Shown: in pieces, positions 52,111 to 62,850 of the stretch | Layout of the letters: every line of letters begins with the position of its first letter | Position numbering within the stretch: the stretch's first letter is position 1 | Assembly: GCA_039621445.1 (NCBI GenBank) | Contig: CP154956.1 | Coordinates: 90,526,482 to 90,590,481 of the forward strand | DNA: 64,000 nt | Reading direction: 5' to 3' | From: Euglena gracilis | Lineage: Eukaryota; Euglenida; Euglenophyceae; Euglenales | Made by a program: the position numbers and the translations under genes | The notes under the pieces: generated by a model | Told to the model about the DNA's origin: nothing | What the model saw: only the letters and a program-made list of their open reading frames with translations | Databases searched by the model: none

Positions 52111-52288
52111 TTCAGCAATCGATGCCACCAATCTTCCATTTTTCTGTTTTTTTTGTTTCTTTGCCTGTGTGTATGATATTTCAATTATATTTTTTATAAT
52201 TAATTATTTTCAATTGTGTTTATACACGTAAAATGGTTGTGTGGATGGTTATTGTGGATTTAAGAATGCATAGGGGGGGAATTCGGTT

Positions 52289-53069
52289 TACCTCCCCCCC
52301 CCCCCAAGCCCAACGAACACCCTTGCCCAACGAACAGGGGGTGTTCGGACCGTCTAGACTGTCACCATATACTTTTTTTTGTGTTGGACAAGGAAATACT
52401 CATTTTTTTGCTGTTGTGAGGATGCCAGAGATTCTGATTCAGGTCACGGTATTGATTCCAGTCAGGTTTCCGGATTTGTGGGGGGGGTCGACCCCACCAC
52501 CCCCTGCAAGACCCCCCCCCATCACACCTCCCAAATTTCAACATTTTCTCAAAATTTTGATTTTGCGAGTTTTTTTGAAACAGAAAATGCCATTGAAAGT
52601 CCAAAAAAATTAAAAAAAAACGTCAGCAAAATTTGATTGTGCAAAAATTTGGTCCACTTTTTTTTGACCTTCGTTTTTTTGACCCCCCCAAAAAACTACT
52701 AATTTTTAACCCTGATTTTTTGAGACTTTTTGTGAAAAAAAATGGTTTCCCATCAAAAAATCATGTGTTTTGGGTTCGTTTTTTCAAAAAAAAATTCAAA
52801 AAATTTTCTGGCTAACATCCCCATTTTCCCGAAGTCGGTGAATATGCTGTGGTGGGTTGGTGGTCGACCCCCCCCCCCCACCTCACGGGTGGGGGGTCGA
52901 CCCCCCACCAGGCCTTCCCATTCTGCCCTGGCATGCACTGATTATGCACGTTTCAAGGCTACACTGAAAAGGTGACAGAATTAGTGAACACCCATGTCCA
53001 ACGAACGCCCCCCGTTCGGACCGTCTAGGTTGTCACTTTAGTGTTCATTGGGCTTGGGGGGGGGAGGTA
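52289..53069. mobile_element. TACCTCC...GGAGGTA TIR element with MITE inside
   Basis: Ends TACCTCC, C-run, AAGCCCAACGAACAC and the complement GTGTTCATTGGGCTT, G-run, GGAGGTA. Inside each end is GTTCGGACCGTCTAG, then GTTGTCAC or ACTGTCACC. A partial MITE (52831-52930) lies within. No target duplication found. Confidence 0.6.
52831..52930 (+). mobile_element. Partial CAGGGC-type MITE (right end)
   Basis: GTCGGTGAATATGCTGTGGTGG, GGTCGACC twice, CCAGGCCTTCCCATTCTGCCCTG. The left TIR is absent. Confidence 0.75.
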
Positions 53070-53076
53070 CATTTTT

Positions 53077-53455
53077 CGCATTTTGCGGAAAATTTTGTGC
53101 AATCTTCAAATTTGACAAAAGTGCGCATTTCCGCGCATTTTTGGCTTTTTTTTTTTGCGCATTTTCCCCCGATTTTTTTTGCTTTTCAGCACATTTTTGT
53201 GTGATTGACCCAATTTTTTTTTGCTTTTTTTGTGATTATTTTTGCATTTTTTTCCCATTTTTAAAAAGTTTTCATTTTTTTGAAACCAAAAAACCATTTT
53301 GAAACCACATTTTAAAATTTTTGAAACCACATTTTCCTCATAATTCAACATAATTCTTGTGCATTTGATGCCACTTTGCATATTTTGGCATTTTTGAATT
53401 TCTGTTATTTTTGCGCTTTTGCTGTCAGACTTTACACATTTTTGTACATTTTTTT
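53077..53455 (+). repeat. TGCGCA-rich dispersed repeat, copy 3 (diverged)
   Basis: Same block order as 1-475: TTCGCATTTTGCG, CAGCACATTTTTGTGTGATT, ACATTTTCCTCATAATTC, TTGATGCCACTTTGCAT, GACTTTACACATTTTTG. Confidence 0.8.
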
Positions 53456-54816
53456 AAACTGGGATAACCCCCCCGGAAGGTAATCACAAGATAAACAGGA
53501 TAAAGAAGTAAAGAAGTAATTTCAAATTCACCCGGGAAATTCAGGTGGTCGGACAAGTTCTTGCTTGTGCCAAATGCTGGAGCAAAATCAACATTGGTGT
53601 GGTCTCCAATATCGTCACTCGCTGCAAAGAGCCTCCTCAGGCCACTTTGACTCTGGTGTTGTGGTTTTTTTTTTCATGGTTTGACGGTCAGTGGTGGCGA
53701 GGAGGGGGGTTGGTATAATCCCTCCCCAAAGAACCATTCCCCCCTGCCAAGTTATTTGGGCACCACTTTCGTGCCGTTCAGGACTGTTGCCTGTAAAGAA
53801 CAAAGGGTGGCACGTTGCTGGAGCCATCTTTTGGTTTCCCCGCACCAGGGTATCCAGGCACTGTGTGGGTTGAAGGGCCCCGCCAGGGTATTCGGGGAGC
53901 CTGTCGTTGTTGGTCAAAGGAGGCGGCTACGTGTTTGATGGGGCTTTGCAGTGTGCCATGCAGTTTTCCGCCACCTTATTGTGCACTTTGCCAGATGGGG
54001 TTTGGAGTAGTAATGTTCTCGCCCATCAAACACAATAAAATAAATGTCCGTCAAGCAAGTGTTGATGGCTTGTTCCCAAACTTTTCTGGACAGATGCTTC
54101 CTCCAGCCTCCTTTCTGAGGAAGGTCGCACCTCCCCCCGGATGGGTTCTATGGGCTGGCAAGGGGGTAAAGCCCCCAAATTACTTTGCCTAACTTTACTC
54201 TGCAAAGTTAGTGAACCGATGTTTTTGGCCCTGATTCCCTGCAAAGTTATTTTGGCAGTACCAAAACCCATTGATGGATCAATTTACCACATTTCCTAAA
54301 AGCAATTTGGTGTCAGCTGCAGTTTTTTTTTATAATTAAAAGAAAGTTCAGTATTTCTATTCATCATGGAACAGAACATTATTGCCTTTGGGTTAATCAT
54401 AATCACCTCCTGATTTTCCAAAAAAGCGTAATTTTTCCCGTCACTCTTTGTGAGGGGGGCATTTTTTTTGGACGGATCTTTTTGGGCTTCCTCCCTGCAA
54501 AGTTATTTGGGCAAAACTTTAGGGCACTGCAAAGGTCGGTGATGCACCTTCGTGTCAACGGCACTTTTCCGGAATAATGCCTGAGGTTTTTTCATATAAT
54601 TACAGTGGTGTTGACACACCCAGGGTGTGTGCCTGCTATGGGCCGGCACCTCGTATCACAAGGCACCCCCCCCCCCCAGGAAAGGAGCCTGGAATCTGCT
54701 CAGAAGGGTGGGATACTGGACGTGCCCCCCCGGGGGTCCAAGGGAGAAGGGAGGTGCTTTGGAAAGGCAGGGGGGAAGGCATTTGCATATAACCTCCCCA
54801 CACCCCAAACCCCTAG
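53456..54816. other. Spacer with TGCAAAGTTATTTGGG reiterations
   Basis: CTGCAAAGTTATTTGGGCA-like boxes at 53742, 54196-54256 and 54492. The GTGTGCCTGCTATGGGC dispersed repeat lies at 54627-54692. No exon called. Confidence 0.5.
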
Positions 54817-55098
54817 GCCAAGCGCGCTGGGATTTTTGAATGCCTTGAAGTTACACATGGTATGGCCGTTGTGCATCATCATGAATGGCTGTGTTTTCAT
54901 CGCATTGGTTATTTACAAGAAGGCATCGGACAAAGTGGATGGATGGCTGGGTGTGTTGCATTCTGTGGAAACAGATAGCGTTGTTCAGATGCTCACAATC
55001 TCGACATTTTCTCTTCAAATGGGACTGCTGTTGACACCGCGAGTGCTTAAGCCGTCCAATCTGAGCAGGCAAAATCGATTTCGAAAGTCAGTCAACGA
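54817..55098 (+). CDS. Exon of a membrane protein
   Basis: From CCCTAG to a consensus GTAAGT donor. The frame reads PSALGFLNALKLHMVWPLCI, IMNGCVFIALVIYKK, ASDKVDGWLGVLHSV, MLTISTFSLQMGLLLTP and SRQNRFRKSVNE. One clear membrane span (WPLCIIMNGCVFIALVI) and one weaker (VVQMLTISTFSLQMGLLL). The donor is one of the best in the window. The family is unrecognised. Confidence 0.6.
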
Positions 55099-55333
55099 GT
55101 AAGTGCTTTCACGCATTCATAAAATTCTCAAGGAACTGGCGACATTTTTCTTGATTCTTAACAGTTCTTGGAAAACATTTCTCTCTTTCCAAAGTCAGAA
55201 ATAAAGTCCGCAGCCCACACACACACTTTCCCTGTCATGTTTGCCGCCACACGCTCCACCAAAGTTCCTCCGGGTCCGATGTGGGGCTCGGCAGAACACC
55301 GCAGCACATGCCCCTCGCCCCTTTCGCACCCTC

Positions 55334-55480
55334 ACAGCCATGTTGGCCAGCCACCGGGCTCGTTCTTGCCCGCCGTCGGAGGTGGTGCCCACCCCCGACA
55401 AGACCCACAGCACTGCCTCCCTCATCAATGCCTCCACCGTCAGCGAGGAGACTAGGCTGCTTTTTGGGGAAAGTAGCCCC
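55334..55480 (+). CDS. Exon-like block, Ser/Thr-rich
   Basis: After CCTCACAG the frame reads MLASHRARSCPPSEVVPTPD, then KTHSTASLINASTVSEETRL and LLFGES. Third positions are mostly C or G. The open frame also extends upstream to 55241, so the acceptor is not certain. A second frame starting at 55237 is open as well but is proline/histidine-biased. Family not recognised. Confidence 0.4.
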
Positions 55481-55520
55481 CCCCCCCCGTGCCAGTGGAG
55501 GTGCTGTGGGCAGGCACACC

Positions 55521-55645
55521 CAGACATTCACTTAGTGTGTGTGTATCACCAAAAAATCTCTTGTGTATCATGCGTATCACATTGAAAATTTTTGTGTATC
55601 ACCCAAAAAAAAATTGTGTATCACATGGGTATCACCAAAAATTTA
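55521..55645 (+). mobile_element. hAT-like left end related to the 38203 element
   Basis: CAGACATTCACTTAGTGT matches the 38203 TIR with one difference, and is followed by GTGTATCACCAAAAA-type units (55540-55640) in place of GTGGTTCACC units. A matching subterminal array lies at 57365-57490, but no right TIR was found. Confidence 0.6.
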
Positions 55646-57364
55646 CCGAAAATTGAAAAAAAAATTGTGTGTTGAAAAAAAATCTATTTTGTGCAAAGCA
55701 AAAACCTTCTTCGTTGTTAGTCGGGGCCGGGGTTTTTTTCTTGGGTTTGGTGACCCAGGGGGGAAGGGGGGGGTGGGCAGGCATTGTTATTGTTTTTAAG
55801 GCGGAAAATTTCATTTTTTTAAGGTTTTTAAGGCACTTTTTGAAGGTTTTTTTTTCCTTCCCTCTTTGTTCAACACCCCACACCTTTCAGAGGTTTGGCC
55901 GAAGTGCCGGGCCAAAAGTTTTTGCCCATCAAAAATCGGCCAATTGCCATTTTGCACTGTTTGGGCAGAAATCTAACAAATTTGCCCAATTTTTTTTCTG
56001 CAAAGTGCCGGAAGAAAAAATTTGACCTGTTTTTGGAGGGGGTCCTTGTCTAAACATCCCGGGGTGGGGTGTGCCATGGGTCAGATTTTGGCCTGGCCTT
56101 TGGCCGGGCGGGAAAAAAATTCAACAGTTTAGGACAAAGCCGATGGGGGGGTCTTTCCTGATGCAGAAAACCGAAAGATATGTGACTGGGCGTGGCAGGT
56201 CGTGACTAGGTGGATGGGTGTGACTGGAATTAGAAATTGGAGTTTTACTCCTTCTTTAACCAGATGCCAGATGTGGCTGTGGCTGATTGGATTCTGTGGG
56301 CCAAAAAACAAATCTTTTTATATCTCTTTATGAAATTACTTATTTTTATATTATTATTTGCACTTTTCTCAGCAAAGACACATGAAAGCAAAAGCAAAAC
56401 AGTGTCTTGCACAAAATTGAGAAGAAAGCCAAAAAAAGTCAAAAGATAAACCCAAAACTGCCACACCAAAAGAAAGTGCGGTGCAAACTTGCAAAGTGAC
56501 ATGATTGATCTGCCCAGCCCAGGCTTTTGCTTAAGGACCCTGGGGGTGTCCTCCCGGGGAGAGTCCTCCCAACAGGAAAAAATTTTCACCTTTGGCGCTG
56601 TGGGCTGGTGAAATTGAGATTTAAATGTGTTTGGGGGGGGGGCTGGTTTTAAATGTCAAAAAAGGCCAAAAATGGGCATTTTGGGCAAGTTTGGGGAAAA
56701 AGTTTTTTGGCCTGTTGCGCCAGTCACGTGGAAAAACTGCACTAGCCAGCCCTGCCAGCAGCCCCCCCCCCCCCCCGAAGGGTTCATTAGGATTTTCCAC
56801 TAGCCAAATTTGGACTTGCTGCAATCGATGCCCCGGCGAGGGGGGGGGGGTCCTTCCAAACACTTGAGCAGAAGCACGGCCCAGTCGCATACACTTATGT
56901 TTCATTGTGCAACTGTTGCAAATGCGAAACTGGTCCAAAAATGTATGGATGCAATGCAACTTCCAGTTATCTGGTCACAGGTCAATTTGCTTGTACAATC
57001 AAAACAAAACGGACGGGCAAAATATGAAAAGAGAAATGGGAATAACAAGGCTTTTGCAACATTTTATTTTGGCTCATAACGCGGCCGATTTTGGTGGGTT
57101 TTGGGTGGGTGGGTGGGTGGTTGACCCCCCCACCCCCAGGGTAGGGTCGTGGGTGGGTGGGTTTGGGCCAGGGGAAAAGTGCCCCTCCCCCGGGTCACTA
57201 AGTGAATCTATGGTCCAGCCCCCCCACACCCGGGTGCTAAAAAAAACCTCTGGCTGAGGCTAATGTCCACCGAAGTGGCCATGATAGCAACAAATCAATC
57301 CGATCCAAGTTTTTTTTTGATTCTGTAAAAAACGTCTGAATTACATGAAAATTTTTTTCTATCC

Positions 57365-57490
57365 CCTGTGTATCACCAAATAAAGTTTTTTGTGACACGT
57401 GTGCATCACCAAACATTTTTTGTTCATATGTCACCAAACAAATTTTTGTGTGTCACCTGTGTACCACCAGAATTTTTTTCGTGTATCACA
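57365..57490 (+). repeat. GTGTATCACCAAA unit array
   Basis: GTGTATCACC, GTGCATCACC, TATGTCACC and GTGTACCACC units separated by AAATTTTTT. May be the far subterminal array of the element starting at 55521, which would then span about 2 kb. Confidence 0.6.
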
Positions 57491-58121
57491 ACACACAAGT
57501 TACGTTATATGTATGTAAGCGAATGAACCCCCCCCCCCCAGGGTGGGTTTGGGTGTGGTTTCAAAAGCACGCCCCAACAAAGGACATTTTGTCTGGAGTT
57601 TTGCCCAGGTCACATACAACCGGGACTGACCCAGGGGGTGGAGGGGCCTCTATGGACACACACCCCAACTCACAAGCCACCCCCCCCCCCCACAGGGATC
57701 TACGGGAAGCCCTTCGACGGCGAGGAAGGTGGCAGGGGAGGGGGTCCGACCGGGGTTGGGCTGGCAGGGGGGTGTCCAGACCCCCCAGATGTTGGGAGGG
57801 TTCCTGACCCCCCCAGGCTTCCCAAACATTCATCCCTGCACCCCCCATGGGTTTCTTTTTTTTTAAAAAAAAGCAGCCTGGAGGGGATCTTCTGGCCCGA
57901 CGGGGCCTCCCGGGTGCCCGTGGGGTGGCTGCTGCCTTAACAGAGCTTGGCCAGATGAGGAATGGGGGGTTTAGGTGGGTCGGGGGCGTTGATTCCCACG
58001 CAGTTTCAAAAGGCTTGGGAGGGGTGCAAACGTGTGCGCTTGTGTTGGCTCCCTCTTTTTTTGTCTGCCGTGCTGCAAAGCGCAACCTGTGGACTGTGCC
58101 ACATGCCGGGGGATACCCGGT

Positions 58122-58330
58122 GGAATATTTTCAATAATATGAATTGTATCCATCATATTGAGAAATAAATATCAATAAATATTAATAAATATCAATAATA
58201 TATATGATTTAATACACGACGGAATATTTCCAATAATATGAATTGTATCCATCATATTGAGAAATAAATATCAATAATTATTAATAAATATCAATAATAT
58301 ATATGATTTAATACACGACGGAATATTTTC
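58122..58330 (+). repeat. AT-rich 99-bp tandem repeat
   Basis: Two units (58122-58220, 58221-58319) starting GGAATATTT and ending TTTAATACACGAC, nearly identical, plus the first bases of a third. Confidence 0.95.
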
Positions 58331-58477
58331 AATCGAAAGTTCGGCTGAATTGGCGGATGCGTCAATATTCCCTTGTGTGCTTGGACACGTGCTGGGCGTG
58401 GAGCTCAACAGCCTGGCTCGGTCAGGGAATGCATAAGCCGCCCCCCGGCGCCGAAGTTCCGGCGGTCCACCGAGACC

Positions 58478-58663
58478 ATGGCTCTGAAGAAGACCTCTCT
58501 CTTCAGCACCCCCCAGGCCGCCCAGAAAGGAACTCCATCATCCCCAGCTCGGAAATGGGGTGTGCCCTCACTACCCAGGGTGGCCCACCTGTCGAGCACC
58601 TCTGTGCTGATGCGACCAGGCATCACCGTTTTCGAGGGTCATTCAATTTGCGCGTTCGCTTGA
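58478..58663 (+). CDS. Coding block with strong initiation context
   Basis: GAGACCATGG gives a good eukaryotic initiation context. The frame encodes 61 residues (MALKKTSLFSTPQAAQKGTP, SLPRVAHLSSTSVLM, GITVFEGHSICAFA) to TGA 58661. The frame is also open upstream to 58373, so the ATG may be internal to an exon. The Ser/Thr/Lys-rich start with few acidic residues would fit an organelle-targeting leader, but this is only suggestive. Family not recognised. Confidence 0.4.
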   Translation: MALKKTSLFSTPQAAQKGTPSSPARKWGVPSLPRVAHLSSTSVLMRPGITVFEGHSICAFA

Positions 58664-59065
58664 TTTCTCAGGGAAAATGTCAGGAGGGTGGGAGATGATC
58701 CATTGCTCCCGAACGAGAATGGGTTTGTTTTCCTCTTTTATATTTCTCTTTTTTTGGTCTGTTCTTTCGGGTAATTAGATTTTCTGGATGCCTTGCGGCC
58801 GGCATTCACATCTTTTCACCTTTTGGGTGTCATCCAGGCGTGGCCGACTCCCCCCCCCCCCCCGGAGCCAGGGCAAGCACTCCAAGGCACCCAGACCCAC
58901 CCCCCCCCGGGGGGGGGGGGGGGGGGCATGCCCAAAAGTGCTTGGGCACTCCGCCAAGGCACGTTGGCACCTAAGACACCAGAAGGCCTGAAACGCGGCC
59001 ATTTTTTGGACGAGTTTTGGCCATGACCAAATTCACTGACATCCGGGGGGGGGGGTGCGCACAGC

Positions 59066-59142
59066 AAACTGGGCCCGAAGCGAAGTTAGCGCCGGCCACA
59101 AGCTGATAAACAGACAAGAAGCGTAAATGCAACCGAGGGGCG
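59066..59142 (-). repeat. SINE-like repeat, short reverse copy
   Basis: In complement: CGCTTCTTGTCTGTTTATCA, GGCCGGCGCTAACTTCGCTT and GGGCCCAGTTTGCTG. Confidence 0.8.
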
Positions 59143-59329
59143 ATGCCTGCCTGCCCAAACATTTTAGGGCAGTCCACGGCCAAGGTGGGTCAGCTTCAGC
59201 CTGGTGTCATCACCGCAAAAGAATAAATTGAATTAAATAAATTTTGAATAAAAATTTGAATCAACAAAATAATATTAAATTGAAACTCCAAAATCGATCG
59301 AAGGGGCCCGGAGTTCCACGGTGTCGGAG

Positions 59330-59610
59330 CGACTGCGCGGGGGGTTCTCACCCGTGCCAGACCAGTGCTGCCCCGAGCTGCCAGCGGCCCGGGCCGCCCG
59401 GAGTGCCAGCCCTGCCCCCGTTCAAGTCCTTCACCCGCATCTCCCAGCGGAACAAGGTGTTCCCCGCGCCGGGGCCCGACCCAGACGCCCCGTCGCACTT
59501 CGACGCCGTCGGGCTGGGGCCTGTTCAAGGGCCCCCACACAAACAACGATACGTGGTTGTGCCAGTGGCGTTTTGTGTGGGTTGTGATGGCCAGAAGCGA
59601 TGTGCAAAAT
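59330..59610 (+). CDS. GC-rich coding block, unknown protein
   Basis: The frame with best codon bias reads PSCQRPGPPGVPALPPFKSF, TRISQRNKVFPAPGPDPDAP, SHFDAVGLGPVQGPPHK and RYVVVPVAFCVG, ending at TAA 59608. It is Pro-rich and probably partly disordered. Another frame is open but Arg-biased, as expected for a shadow of GC-rich coding sequence. Splice boundaries could not be fixed. Confidence 0.45.
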
Positions 59611-59798
59611 AATACTAATACATTGAATAATAATACCGATAATTAGCACAAAGTCATTTCTGATTCAGGAGGGATTTTTTTGTGTGTCTTTTTTTGGAAA
59701 AAAACCCCATTTGCATTTCCCCTGTACTGCCACAAAATGAGAACACGGCGGTGTTCTTTCTCAAGTCGGGTGGCCGCTGGTTACCCCCCCCCCCCCAG

Positions 59799-60010
59799 GC
59801 CGCTATGCGACCGTCTCTTGCAGCGCCCACCGGCCCCGACCAGCCCCCAGCCCCGGGCAGCTCCTCCTCCTCCTCCTCCCCCCACCCCCACCCCGACTCC
59901 GCCTGGAGCCCCACCACCGGGCCCACCCTGGTGGAGCTGGCCCGCGCCGCGGCCAGGCCTCTGTTTGAGAGCACGGCTCCCTGTTTCTGTGGGTTTCTGT
60001 GGGCTTGGAG
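59799..60010 (+). CDS. GC-rich coding block with poly-Ser
   Basis: Follows a C-run ending CCCAG. The frame reads AAMRPSLAAPTGPDQPPAPG, a run of seven Ser, then TTGPTLVELARAAARPLFES and APCFCGF. Strong third-position G/C. TIR element 60026-60319 starts immediately after. An in-frame ATG is the third codon. Family not recognised. Confidence 0.45.
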
Positions 60011-60339
60011 GCACTAGTACTGGTACCGGGGGGGAATTTTGCCCTGGAGAAAATTTGCACGGACAAATTTCGTGGAAGCAAATCCCGCGAAACATTTCCG
60101 GACATATTTCAGGAATCCCGCGAAATTTTTCCTGCGTCCACTCCCTTGATTCATTGGGGGATGCATTTCACTCTCCATCTTTCATGGTTCAACCAAAAAT
60201 TCACAGAAAAAAAACCCGCGAAATATTTCCGGACATTTTTAAGGAATCCTGCGAAATTTTTCGCCCGCGGAATTTGTCGCCGCAAGATTTCTCTGGCACG
60301 AAATTCCCCCCCCCCCCGGCAGGGGCACTAGTACTGGTA
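60010..60339. mobile_element. TIR element between 16-bp direct repeats
   Basis: GGCACTAGTACTGGTA at 60010-60025 and 60324-60339 flank a unit (60026-60319) that begins CCGGGGGGGAATTT and ends AAATTC, C-run, GG. The left end continues GGAGAAAATTTGCACGGACA and the right end, in complement, AGAGAAATCTTGCGGCGACA, so the inverted similarity exceeds 50 bp. Inside, CCGCGAAAYATTTCCGGACAT occurs twice. Confidence 0.7.
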
Positions 60340-60846
60340 GGGGCACTTCCGAACTCGTCCCCCCCTCCTGCGGGGCCAGGGTCTGGGGTGGGAGGCACCA
60401 ATGGCGTGGCTGGGCGTGACTGGCTTTGAGGTGTGGCTGGGGATGGCCAGGCGTGACCGGCAATTTCCCCTGGTTCCTCAGCCATTTCCAAACGCCATGC
60501 GTCACTGTGGTCAGTTGGTGGCCGACGTGACGGGGTGTGACTGGGCGTGACTGGGTTTGGGAGTCTGGAGGACGATGGGTGCTTGCTGGCGCGTGCCCAA
60601 GGCGCCAGGGTGCAAAAGCGGCCACTTTGACGGGAAAAGTGCCCAATCAGACCAGGAGGGGTCCCAAGGCCCCCCCCTCGGGGTCTGCTGTGGGCCAGCA
60701 CTGGACCAAACACCTTTTTGTAGTTTTTTTTTGTTTGATCCGGGGGGTGGGTGGGTCCGCCCCCCCCCCTCGCTTTGGCCCAACAGGGGTGGGTGGTTTG
60801 CCCCGTTCCGACCACCTGAGTCCTAAAAGACCCTCTGCTCTCACAG

Positions 60847-61004
60847 CACATCAGGGTTGGCAAAGAGAAGCCTGGTGGCGGCAGTGGTGGACCTGGCGAA
60901 GGTCCCCGCCAGTGCGATGGAGCGGTGCCGGCTGCTGGAGGAGTCGGTGACCCAGCTGGTCAGCCGTGGGACCAGAGGGCAGAGCCCACCTCGGACCTGT
61001 GGGG
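60847..61004 (+). CDS. Internal exon, helical protein
   Basis: Bounded by CTCTCACAG and GTGGG|GGTGAGG-type donor (GTGAGG at 61005). The frame reads LAKRSLVAAVVDLAKVPASA, MERCRLLEESVTQLVSRGTR, GQSPPRTCG, a predicted amphipathic helix pair. Codons are strongly G/C-ending. SRGTRGQ recalls DRGTRGM of the block at 18336, which may be coincidence. Confidence 0.55.
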
Positions 61005-61595
61005 GTGAGGGGGGGGGGGGTGGCGATGCCTGTGGCTCACATGGCCCAAAATGAAAGAACTTTTCCACAGGGGGCATTTAAGTCTTGCAAGGAAATTTGT
61101 TGAACTTTGCAGTGCCTTTGCTGAAATAAGGTGAATTTTTTTTTGTTGGTTTTCCGAAGGCGAAAGGCCACAGTGCAGTCGAGCTGCAAATATCTATTCA
61201 TTTCTGCAGGTTTTTTTTTGCCAGTGCGGCATTGTTTGATTGTATTCGACTGGTTTATCCCCCCATTGAGCAACTGGGTTGACGCGTGGCAGTAACTGGT
61301 GCGTTTAGTTGGGGTCCAGGATCAGGTTTGCAACTGGTTTTGGTTTGGGGGGTCAGCCAGATATGACCGAAAGTGTTGAAGGTGGAGAGAACCCCCCCCT
61401 CCTGGGGCTTGGCAAGCTACCTACCTCCTCGGATTTGGGGATACCTACCCCCCCCCCAAAAAGTGTCACCTGACAGGTTGGCCGGTAACGGGGACCCTGA
61501 CAGTTCCCCGGGCGGGACCCTGACAGGTTCTCGGGCATGACAGTTTCCCGGGGGGGGGGGTAGTACGGTCTGCACCTCCCCGGGGCCTCACACAG

Positions 61596-61739
61596 AGGCC
61601 TGCCCGCGGCGCTTGGCTCCCCTCTGCCCCCGTGCCTGCTGAAGGGGACGCTGGACGGCTGCCGGGCCATTGGCTTCGGCCGCCGGCTGGAGGCCCTGCA
61701 CGACGAGCTGGTGCGGAACTGCGGGCAGGGACCTCCCCG
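61596..61739 (+). CDS. Internal exon, unknown protein
   Basis: From CACACAG to CCCG|GTGGGT. The frame reads GLPAALGSPLPPCLLKGTLD, then GCRAIGFGRRLEALHDELVR and NCGQGPP. Nearly every codon ends in C or G, and the other two frames contain stops or are Arg/Ala-biased. Probably the same gene as 60847-61004, although the donor and acceptor phases were not both fixed. Family not recognised. Confidence 0.5.
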
Positions 61740-62184
61740 GTGGGTGAGGGTTGCTTTTGCAGTACGATCCAGGATCGCTTTCAGAGTCTCCGCTGGGGTT
61801 TTTTTGGGGGGGGGGGGTCTTAGCTTGACCGACCAGGACCTTGCCAAAATCCTCATTTCTCGGGTTCCCAAATACACAAGAAATGTCCTTTGGTGCTAAG
61901 TGCCATGTGCAAATGGATATTCCCCTTTTTGAGTCTCAATAATGTCAAAACGCCAGAACTTTCATTATTTGCATGTGTTTGTGTGTGCGCGTGCGTCTCT
62001 GTGGGTGGGTGGGTGGGTGTATTCTCTCCAACAATTTTTTCCATCTTTCTTGGCCCCCCCCGTCAGGGGTTTAAAATTTAGGGCGGCGCTGTTATTTTTA
62101 GACTCCCGGATCAAGGGAGGGTCTTATTTTGGGGGGATCTTACTGGGGGGAGGGCGAATGGGTGGTTGGGGGGGTCGACCCCCC

Positions 62185-62412
62185 CCTTAGTTGCACTAAG
62201 GCATTTTGTCTGTTTACGGATGGCGCTAACTTCGCTCCTGGCCCGGTTTGCTGTGTGGTGAGTGGCCAGGGACCCCTTACACCAGTGCTCTTTTGTTGCT
62301 CTGCCTGGCCGGGTGAGTCACTCTGGTGTGATTCCAGCGCTGCAGAGACATACACTCACCTTGTGTCTTGTGTGGTTGGTGTGGTTCCCGTGGGTGGGTC
62401 TCCACCGCCCCA
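62185..62412 (+). repeat. SINE-like repeat, copy 3
   Basis: CCTTAGTTGCACTAAGGCAT through GGCGCTAACTTCGCTCCTGG, TGGCCGGGTGAGTCACTCTGG and GGTTCCCGTGGGTGGGTCTC. Full-length match to 19495-19706, with a short TTGTGTC insertion. Confidence 0.85.
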
Positions 62413-62550
62413 ATGCTGCAACCCCCCCCCCCCCCCGTGCAGCCCTGACAGAATCTGCAGGTTTTCCCCTCGGCTCAAGCAAGCCGGGGGTGGGGGAGGG
62501 GGGCGGGTTGGCATCGGGTCGTCCGCCAGGCACCATGTCCCCCCTCTGAG

Positions 62551-62850
62551 GCTCGGCGGACCCTGGCCCCGAGGCACTGGCTGAAGACCCCAACGTTGCC
62601 TGGGCACTGGGAACCCTGCGCGGGGCGACCCGGCCGGGAACAGCCAAATGTCCAAAATGCAAAATAGGTCGAAAAGATGGCGTTTGTGAACACAGGGGTG
62701 TTTGTGATGCCTTCTCAGACCATCATCATACAGTCGAACTTTTTGCGTCATACAAACTGCGCCAGAGACACCTTCTTTTTTTTTGCTTTGCTAGACCTTC
62801 AGCTGGCCACTCTGAAGGCAGGACTGAATGGTTGGATTGTGGAAAAGATG
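62551..62850 (+). CDS. Exon pair with possible zinc ribbon
   Basis: After CCCTCTGAG the frame reads PEALAEDPNVAWALGTLRGA, TRPGTAKCPKCKIGRKDGVC, EHRGVCDAF. CPKC...C...C might bind zinc. A second exon from 62794 (GCTTTGCTAG|ACC) reads DLQLATLKAGLNGWIVEKMK in another phase. A different frame is also open from 62677 (MAFVNTGVFVMPSQTIIIQS) straight into the second exon, so the join is uncertain. The first 90 bases are the firmest. Confidence 0.4.

Noticed and set aside
56870-56985. Coding-like patch (FHCATVANAKLVQKCMDAM or an overlapping Cys-rich frame)
   Set aside because: Two frames compete and the boundaries are weak, so no exon was called.
57696-57728. 33-nt exon reading IYGKPFDGEE, similar to the SIYG-F-DE stretch of cyclophilins
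   Set aside because: Splice sites are fair, but eleven residues are too few, and no further cyclophilin segments were found nearby.
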